From: Clarireedia homoeocarpa
Lineage: Eukaryota; Ascomycota; Leotiomycetes; Helotiales; Rutstroemiaceae
Direction of reading: 5' to 3'
DNA: 19,378 nucleotides
Assembly: GCA_001465935.1 (NCBI GenBank)
Contig: LNKV01000121.1
Location: 1-19,378 of the forward strand
Shown here: positions 7,786 to 14,503 of the stretch, one piece after another
Numbering within the stretch: the first letter of the stretch is position 1
Layout of the letters: the number at the start of each line of letters is the position of its first letter
The notes under the pieces: generated by a model
Told to the model about the DNA's origin: nothing
The model's input: only the letters and a program-made list of their open reading frames with translations
The model's database searches: none
Made by a program: the position numbers and the translations under genes

Positions 7786-9632
7786 TTAATATCTGCAAGA
7801 AATACACCAATTATCTAACAAATAAAGCCAAAAACTTTGTGAGTCCTGATCCGTAGTCTGAGGAGATTGCGAGTAGGAAACCTCCTTGGATGAGCCAGCT
7901 GATTTTTCCTCTCCGATAACTGCTATCTTCTGCGGTTGGTGTGCTATTATACCTTTGGGAGAATTCTCCATCGTAGGACCTTCATTTTCCGGGCCCAAAT
8001 TCAACGCTTGTACAAATGAATAACCAACTCTTTCACCAGTATCCATATTGTGGACATTCTTGTTCGGCTTCCTTAAAGGGTGCACTGACTTAAACTCCGC
8101 TTGATTTATCCCACATTGAACAGCTAAAATCCATGATGAAAAGGGAAACATATCAGCTACTTCCTGAGCTGGAACGAAAGAAGCCTTTTGTTTGAGACGT
8201 AGTTCTCTTATCAAAGGAAACATAAATGGAAGTCCAGGACATTTAGATTGCCTCTTCCGAAAATTCCTGTAGTTGCTATCTAAATCGATAAGTTCTTGGA
8301 ATTCTGGAAATTTTTCAAAAGAAACCTTTGCGTTTTGAAGACCTATGATCAATGAAGTAGCTGAATAATAGTTCCGCCACTCCAATAGATACTATAGAAT
8401 GTTAGTATATATATTCTAGGAAACAGTAGTAACTTACCTCTATAATCTCAACAACAGAGTTGAGATATCCCCTATCAACTATGATACAATCCGCTACCTC
8501 GTGACAAAGCTCATTCCATTGCTGATCTATCAAATTCAATCTCGGTTGATTGGGCTGAGAGATATCGAGAACATCGAGTCCAAGAAGAGATTGACAATCA
8601 ATTTCTGTGAGGAGTTTGGCTATTGTCTTCGGGCTGTTCCGTTCCAGGTTGTTTTGCTCCAGGTTATCCAAAAATGAGAAATTTGTAGATAGATCCTTGG
8701 CCCAATTAACATTGGGGGCATGGATAAATTCTCTCTGGAAACGTAAAGATAGAATATCAAGTCGCCTTACTAACAACACGACATTTCGATCCGGTTTTGC
8801 GAATATTTCAAAGATCGGTTCAAGTAATAACTGAAGGCCATGCTGGGGTTCCATGCAACAACTATAATGAATGAAACTAGCAGATAATATCCAGTGTGCC
8901 ATAGGATGTCCGGACTGGAATGCCTATTCCTTGAATTAAGATATAATCAATTTGTTAAATCGGTAGAAATACTTACATTAATCACTACCTCTACTTCCTC
9001 CCGCTTATCAAGATCGAAAATCTCTTGATATTTTGCAGAAAGATCGCTGCGGATCCTAGAAATCTGATAAAGTATATTATAGATCGCTTTATCTATATGG
9101 CCCAATGCAAGCCGAACCCAAGCTGTATATGGGATTTGATTGAATACAGTACGGATTTCGGAATCGATTTTTTCCGCGATTCGGTGAGGTGTCAGAAGAG
9201 AATCTATCGCGGAAGTGATAGATTTACCATCCCAATGTGAATCAAATGTTGTTGCTGAATAGCATAGATCCACAATATTCTTTGCTTGAAGTACATCGTC
9301 GTTTGTAGCTGCTGAAGGACGACGGGGAAGAGAGTGGAATTTCTGAAGGAAGTCCTCAAAACCAGCCAACCAACGGTTGGATCTCATGGAGAGTAGCTCG
9401 CACGGAATGCTTTTGTCTGGGAAAAGGTATTTGCAAATGAGTCGAATATCGTTGTATTCTTCCGAGGACTGAATTGCATCTCTAGCTGCCCTCTCCCACC
9501 AACATCCGTCAGACCCAAGATGAGATGAAGAGTCATCAAGAGTCGATGTTAGGGATGAGAGGGATAAGTTGTCTCAGTCTGTTAGCTTACCCACTTCAAA
9601 AAATCATTGGGAGTGGGTGAGTCACCAGACAT
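7786..9632 (-). CDS. Divergent RasGEF-domain protein, four exons
   Basis: Exons 9632-9591, 9492-8977, 8923-8438 and 8391-7786 join in phase 0 to about 549 codons. The introns are 98 nt (GTAAGC donor, GGGAG acceptor), 53 nt (GTAAGT; a CCAG acceptor nine bases on would remove AFQ) and 46 nt (GTAAGT, exact TACTAAC branch, TATAG). The ATG at 9632 is the first in frame and opens MSGDSPTPNDFLKW, which continues into RAARDAIQSSEEYND. From about residue 283 the protein follows the RasGEF (CDC25) catalytic fold: SPKTIAKLLTEID matches the 'S-P-x-x-x-A-x-x-L-T-x-I-D' helix, then N-L-x-x-x-x-x-x-W-N-x-L, then VVEIIEYLLEWRNYYSATSL matching the helix before 'N-F-x-S', and SNYRNFRKRQSKCPG-LPFMFP matching 'N-Y-x-x-Y-R ... 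P-x-I-P-F'. RasGEFs load GTP on Ras-like GTPases at membranes. The N-terminal half shows no SH3 or clear RasGEF_N module. Catalytic competence is uncertain because of the divergence. Confidence 0.8.
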
Positions 9633-10094
9633 AATGATATCTCTCAGATGTCTAAGCCTCGAAGTCTATGGTTTGACTTCTTACTCGCAGAAGGGTGGTT
9701 GTGAATAAGGCAACACGACGAGGCAAAGGTACACCCAGTGATATAGCAGTAAGCAATAGATGAAGAGAACGTGTACAGGCTGCCTTGTGGTACAGCCTTT
9801 CTTATATATATCACAAGGAAACATCTCATCTTTTGGAAGATATGCCTTCATGCCATTGTAACCCATAGCATAGAGCTGACTGAATATCGGTACCCATGGT
9901 CAATCCGGGAGGTGTTATAATGATCTCCTGTTGAAGCCAAGGATAATTGCTGGATACGAACAACGGGAAACCGATGAACGTAAGTCGGAAGGTGATTTAG
10001 CGCCCGAGGCGAGAGAAATATTAAACATGGATTATGTACAGAGCTTATGCATACACAAGTGGCGCTCGCTCAGCCCGCTTAAAAGGTATTGGTG
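9633..10094. other. Intergenic, RasGEF-gene upstream region
   Basis: This should contain the promoter of the minus-strand RasGEF gene. I see no sharp TATA or operator-like motif that I can defend. The overlapping minus-strand ORFs at 9644-9866 do not look protein-like. Confidence 0.3.
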
Positions 10095-10154
10095 TTAATG
10101 TAGGAGGCGAGAACCAGGGTGAGTACCAACTTTCAAAGTTGGTACTCACCCTGG
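10095..10154. repeat. Palindrome 1 with direct-repeated flank
   Basis: CCAGGGTGAGTACCAACTTT (10114-10133) and its exact complement (10135-10154) flank a single C, giving a perfect 41-bp palindrome. The preceding AATGTAGGAGGCGAGAA is repeated almost exactly before palindrome 2 (10211 on). Just downstream, TTGTCTGCTCT is an inverted copy of the AGAGCAGACAA core of the 39-bp tandem unit. Confidence 0.95.
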
Positions 10155-10217
10155 CTCAAGTTGTCTGCTCTCAAAGGTGATTGAGTCGATTGCTGTTATT
10201 ATTGGTGGTGATGTAGG

Positions 10218-10276
10218 AGGTGAGAACCAGGGTGAGTACCAACTTTCAAAGTTGGTACTAACCCTGGTTCTCGCCT
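10218..10276. repeat. Palindrome 2, 29-bp arms
   Basis: Two 29-bp arms, 10218-10246 and 10248-10276, match in inverted orientation at 27 of 29 positions around a single C. The two mismatches are transitions. The right arm runs directly into the 39-bp tandem repeats, whose first bases (CCCTGGTTCTCGCCT) are the outer part of this arm. Confidence 0.95.
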
Positions 10277-10378
10277 GTCCCTCTAGAGCAGACAATTTAT
10301 CCCTGGTTCTCGCCTGTCCCTCTAGAGCAGACAATTTATCCCTGGTTCTCGCCTGTCCCTCTAGAGCAGACAATTTAT
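10262..10378 (+). repeat. Three exact tandem copies of a 39-bp unit
   Basis: Units at 10262-10300, 10301-10339 and 10340-10378 are identical. Each begins CCCTGGTTCTCGCC and ends GAGCAGACAATTTAT. The unit fuses the palindrome arm with a TCTAGAGCAGACAA motif. It lies 37 bp before the ATG of the next gene. The 39-nt period is a multiple of three, so it creates a short plus-strand ORF, but there is no other sign of coding. A degenerate copy is visible near 18,970-19,002. Confidence 0.95.
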
Positions 10379-10415
10379 CACCATTCTTCTTACAATTCCA
10401 CGATATTGAAATATT

Positions 10416-12584
10416 ATGGATGAATTAAACTTCCAGAAGCTTTGCACACCTACTATTCATTATCGTTCATTAAGAGAACAAGAGATAGTAACAACATGCG
10501 CAGCGCAGCAAGCTATTCCTCACACATTGTCAAAGGCACGTCCAACTTATGTACATCTCGTCGTACCGCTTGAGGACCACTGGGCCGCTGTTCAAATCAG
10601 TTTGTGTCCTTTTATCATTCAGGATATTCCGGGACAAACATTTTATCGATGTCACTACCGCTACACCCTGTGCTGTTCTTCCGAGGATAGGGAGGATGCC
10701 TCAACCCGCAGTCTTGTTGAAAATGCTGTACAGACCATCTATGATGCCTATTATCGGCCTGTATGGTGGAACTTTTCAGATGAACAGAGGTAGAGTCCGC
10801 ATTAACATACCATTAAGAATTCGCTAATCGATCTAGCTATACTAAAGAAACACCTGGATCAGCCGACCATGAAGCCAACATTACTTGTACTAAAGCAACG
10901 GAATTGCAGCTCCTCAATTACATCAACTCTGCAACCAAGGCTCCTGAAGATGGTATAGTCCTCTTTTGCAAACCAGCAGCAGAAGTTACCGCGCTGAGTG
11001 GCTCGAAACGACGTCGGGATCAATCGCAAGAGAATGCTTATCACAGAGGAAAACGCCGAAAATCCGCCACCCCAGGCAGCCCCGGCCAAGAAACCGCCGA
11101 TATTGAAAGCAACGACGATATCGAACTCAGCAGTAGAGTTTCAGCTGCAGAGGAGAAGACAGGCTGTCAGAAAACATCAGATATTCTCGCGAAAAAGATT
11201 CTCGATGGATTGAAGAACCGAAAGAGAGCTCATACAGTGAACACGCAATTTATTGAAGAATCTAGTATTGAAGGATCTAGGATTGAAGGATCTAGTATCG
11301 AGCAAGATCCTTCGAAGTATTATGAAAGTCAATTGTGGTTACAGTCCTCGAAATTGATTGACACGGCGAAGACAACCGCATGGAAATACAGATTTCTCGC
11401 ATCTTGCTTCCGTCTGGTTCGCACTGGACAGGCAGTCTCGAATGAACAGGAGGTGGAATTCATCGGTACAAGTTCTTTACAAATCCATAGATGGATGTCT
11501 GCAGCTGGTATAATCAATATGATTGTTAATGGACTTGCAGAAGCTTGGGGCGAGAAGGCTGACTTGGTTTACGAAGCTCTCGCTGGTAAGAATTTCATAC
11601 TCCAAGGGGAGAAATTTATCTGATTTTCTTACAGTGAAGAACTATCTTCTTAGCACATGCTCTAAATGGTCTGAAGAAAGACGAAATAAAGTTGTTGCCC
11701 TTGTTGTAGAAATTCTCAGTCAAGCGGACGTTCCGGCAACGGATTTTCAGTGTTCCCGCTTCCATCCTGCTTTTTGCATCAGTGTTGCGCTCAATAGAGA
11801 GTACATGGCCCTTACTTCTACGCTGAGAATATCACTGATTGGGTTGAACAGTTATACAGAGATATGCCACGCTCTTAAGCTTGGATATTACACTCAACGA
11901 GGTCTTCTAATTGCAAAAGATAACCTTTTCCGCTTTCCATGGGAGTCCAAGACGCAGCTCGCAATTCGAGGCACCATAGCAGACCATATCTTGCGAGAAA
12001 CACAGCCGACCGACTCTGGTCAATTGAATGCAGATTTGAACGATAGCCGACAGGAAGAGCACTCCTCGCACCCAGGACCTGGGCTTGAAAACGAACTGTT
12101 CTCATCTGCAACAGCTGCTCCTGTTAGTAATATAACCCAAGGCACACAATTGCCCTCTGTAGAGAACATATTCGATGCTAGTGAGGGTAGTACCGAAGTC
12201 GAACATCAGCACGTAGCCTCAGATACGAGAGGTTCAATTATGGATCAAAGAGACTATACTCTACCTATGCTAGTACCAGCAGAATCGGACACTACGGAAT
12301 CGCAACAGCTACTAGAGCGAGAAGAAAGCCGGCGAATTCCGCAAGAGTTCACAGATAGTGGGCATTTCATAGCGCAGAAAGAAATTTGGCAAATTCCGCA
12401 AGAGTTCACAGATGATAGGGATTTCATAGGGCAGGAAGAAAATTGGGTACAGAACTGGCAAATTCCGCAAGAGTTCACAGATGATAGGGATTTCATAGGG
12501 CAGGAAGAAAATTGGGTACAGAACTGGCAAATTCCGCAAGAGTTCACAGATGATAGGGATTTCATAGGGCAGGAAGGAATTTAG
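10416..12584 (+). CDS. Three-exon putative nuclear protein with repeat tail, C-terminally truncated
   Basis: Exons 10416-10789, 10837-11585 and 11635-12584 join in phase to 690 residues. Intron 1 is 47 nt (GTAGAG donor, GCTAAT branch, TCTAG acceptor). Intron 2 is 49 nt (GTAAGA, TTACAG). The first exon has an aromatic-rich segment with VHLVVPLEDHWAAVQI. Residues about 182-201 (KRRRDQ...RGKRRKS) form a bipartite nuclear-localisation-like cluster. Residues about 242-256 are three 5-residue repeats (E-G-S-S-I type). A helical middle region follows (IHRWMSAAGIINMIVNGLAE, then NYLLSTCSKWSEERRNKVVA). The C-terminus is an array of 23- and 19-residue units of the form IPQEFTDDRDFIGQEE. TAG at 12582-12584 stands where other units have TGG, and the repeats continue beyond it. 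Function is unknown; nucleic-acid or protein binding is only a guess from the NLS and repeats. Confidence 0.65.
11255..11299 (+). repeat. 15-bp coding tandem repeat, three copies
   Basis: Three adjacent 15-bp units (GAAGAATCTAGTATT and two variants) encode EESSI, EGSRI and EGSSI within exon 2 of the repeat-tailed gene. The reading frame is maintained. Confidence 0.85.
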
Positions 12585-12758
12585 CAAATTCCGCAAGAGT
12601 TCACAGATGATAGGCATTTCATAGAGCAGGAAGAAATTTGGCAAATTCCGCAAGAGTTCACAAATGATAGGGATTTCATAGAGCAGGAAGAAATTTGGCA
12701 GATTCCGTAAGAGTTCACAAATAGTCAATCTTTCGTATAGGAAGAATAGATTTTGATA
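12336..12758 (+). repeat. Seven-unit 57/69-bp coding tandem array
   Basis: Units start at 12336, 12393, 12462, 12531, 12588, 12645 and 12702, with a partial eighth at 12759. Units 2 and 3 are 69 bp and otherwise identical; the others are 57 bp. All keep frame and encode IPQEF(T)D-type peptides ending Q-E-E-x-W-Q. Units 1-4 lie in the open frame. Unit 4 has TAG for TGG. Unit 7 has TAA for CAA and further TAG codons. Without the stops the frame would run to TAA at 12786-12788. Near-identical central units and degraded outer units are the pattern of unequal exchange. Confidence 0.9.
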
Positions 12759-12788
12759 ATTCCAAAGATCTCAGGTAGCTATATATAA
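12585..12788 (+). pseudogene. Decayed 3' end of the repeat-tailed gene
   Basis: This stretch is in frame with the upstream coding exon and still encodes recognisable IPQEFT units, but it lies after the TAG at 12582-12584 and contains TAA (12708-12710) and two TAG codons in unit 7. The last piece reads IPKISGSYI before TAA. It would be the ancestral C-terminus, now read only as 3' untranslated sequence. Confidence 0.6.
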
Positions 12789-12880
12789 TGCCAGTTGTTG
12801 TTGTAGCAAAGTAACAGCCGTCATTATAGAGCTTGTGGGTGCTACTAGTGAACGTAGTTAACCAAGTAGATAGAAAGATC

Positions 12881-13259
12881 TTAATCTTTCTTTATAATGA
12901 CTACTACCGTATACGGTTGCAACCGAATACTACCCTCGTCCTCGACCAAGTATGCAAGTCCAGCTCCGTATATATTCTCTTCGCCAACTTCGAATGTACC
13001 TCTAATTAAAAAGACAATGCACTTTCCTGTCAAGGCTACGTCTCTTGCATCAGTGGTAGCCTGCTGGTATGTCCCGTATCCTGACTCGCTAAGCTGTGAG
13101 TGATAACTGTTAGTAGTAATTCTGAAGCTTTTAGTAGTAGCTACCTACATGAGATTTTACATCCGCAATTATAATACCCTCTTGACCAGGTTTGGTGGCT
13201 AAGATCTTTGAACGAAGACCTTCTGAATCTTCGGGTTTGACAGGACTCTGGACAGGCAT
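12881..13259 (-). CDS. Small two-exon gene, about 107 aa, unknown function
   Basis: Exon 1 runs from ATG 13259 to 13149 (37 codons) and exon 2 from 13093 to TAA at 12881-12883. The 55-nt intron has a GTAGGT donor, an exact TACTAAC branch and a CTCACAG acceptor, joined in phase 0. The protein starts MPVQSPVKPEDSEGLRSK. It continues through GIIIADVKSH, LSESGYGTYQQATTDARDV and ALTGKCIVFLIRGTFEVGEE to RLQPYTVVVIIKKD. The alternating hydrophobic C-terminal half suggests a small beta-rich cytosolic or nuclear fold; no signal peptide is present. No family is recognised. An upstream frame (to about 13311, reading SLAIYLRFHKNC) could be joined by a 38-nt GTTAGT...ATATAG intron, so the true start may lie further 5'. 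Confidence 0.6.
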
Positions 13260-13311
13260 CTGCTCAAGCTCTCTATATTAGTTTTGTTGTATATAACGTG
13301 CAATACTAACT

Positions 13312-14010
13312 GACAGTTCTTATGAAATCTCAAATATATTGCTAAAGACGGCTCGATCGATTTTAATAAAGAGATGAATTTGAATTTAACTTCGATGCGC
13401 GATCAGCTTTGTTGGCGAGGATGTAGTGTTGCTGAAAATTTTTTTGTGAGACTTTTGCCTAAGGCTTGAAGATAAATCATAGATCAAAAAACGGTCTAGC
13501 TCTATTCTTGTTTGGTAGGTTACATCTATGGGGGGGGATAGGACAGTTATATTTATCTGTAGGGTTAGAGTCATCGCATCCCTGTAACTCTGGGAGAAGC
13601 ATAGTGTCCTAGGATCCGAGATCACGTAATAGAGTCTATAGAGCCGAATTCTTGAGAATTAGGTCTAAGGACTTCAAAGTGGTCTAATAGCGTTGGTCTT
13701 TTACTCTTAAGTTCAATACTTTGTTCGTTTAACCAGCTATAGGGGTAAATGACTTATTCTTCGATAATATATAAAATTACGTGTCACTCCTATATAAAAT
13801 AATCGCTACACTTTAATCGCAATACTTTGATAGGCCTCAGCAAATAAGAAGTGTTTTGTTATGCCTTAGGCCTAAAACTGGTCGGTCGCCTATACGTGCT
13901 AACCGAGTAGGCACTCTCCGTAGAAGAAAAAAACGTCCCTTTCGCAATCAGTAAAAACTATTATTTTGGTATATAGTCTGTACGCAAAAGGGACCTCTTT
14001 TCTCCTTTAG
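13312..14010. other. Intergenic / possible 5' exons of small minus-strand gene
   Basis: On the minus strand, 13312 to about 13385 has an open protein-like frame (KFKFISLLKSIEPSLAIYL) limited upstream by TGA, which may be a 5' exon of the small gene at 12881-13259. The 80-codon minus ORF at 13386-13625 is in another frame and unconvincing. An 8-base G run lies near 13531. From 13,700 to 14,010 the DNA is AT-rich and shows nothing I can name. Confidence 0.3.
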
Positions 14011-14315
14011 GAGCTTAATGTACAACAAATACAGCAAGGTGCGCAAATTGGGTTGCCAGTTCATACATGCAGTGCAAGCTGCGGCCACGTTGAGTCGCTC
14101 GTTCCTGGTGTACAGGTAGAACAGGAATAGAGATACGTCTGGCGCCATTTAAACGTGCGTTATTTTTTCCCTCCAGGGAGTTGCTGTGAGGAGTAGGAGC
14201 GTGGGGCCACCCACGATTAAAGGGGAGTCAAACTTATGGCTGAGGCTATTTAAAACATCGATAAAACTTGCTAAATAAGGCAGTTTTATTATCTAATTCA
14301 GCAAGCATGTAACTA
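14011..14315 (+). repeat. Dispersed repeat, locus 2 (compact copy)
   Basis: 14,011-14,224 aligns with 1,241-1,419, and 14,226-14,315 aligns with 2,711-2,800, in the same order and orientation. The two parts are fused here. The junction reads AAAGGGGAGTCAAAC, against AAAGGGAGTGCC and GCGAAGTCAAAC at locus 1; AGT is shared at both boundaries. This copy alone has a 34-bp piece at 14,109-14,142 flanked by CTGG repeats. It shows CpA/TpG where locus 1 has CpG, a deamination-like pattern. The superfamily is unknown. Confidence 0.8.
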
Positions 14316-14503
14316 CGATCGGAAAAACGGTTCACTGCCTGCTTATGGCTGTCGACTGTGCGTAAAAAACACCTGTTCAAGACTTCATCCATCAATTGTA
14401 TCGTACAGTTTTCCCCAGACCCTTTGTGCCCCCAAAACAAAAATCCAAATTCCCCCTACCTCCCCCAAAAACGCCTCATAATGCTAATACCCAGTTGATT
14501 CGT
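14316..14503. other. 3' flank of FunK1 gene
   Basis: This short C- and A-rich stretch lies between the repeat and the kinase-gene stop codon. It includes long CCCC/AAAA-type runs around 14,400-14,470. No gene is recognised. Confidence 0.3.

Noticed and set aside
10262..10378. CRISPR-like array
   Set aside because: The three 39-bp units are directly adjacent with no spacers, and the genome shows eukaryotic introns.
10549..10640. Ulp1/C48 cysteine-protease signature from VHLVVPLEDHWAAVQI
   Set aside because: The P...HW pattern is suggestive, but I see no following catalytic Asp in a YDS-type motif and no Q...C motif, so the assignment cannot be supported.
12254..12728. Long minus-strand ORFs across the tandem array
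   Set aside because: They are antisense shadows of the coding repeat, open because the period is a multiple of three. Splice junctions and continuity support the plus strand.
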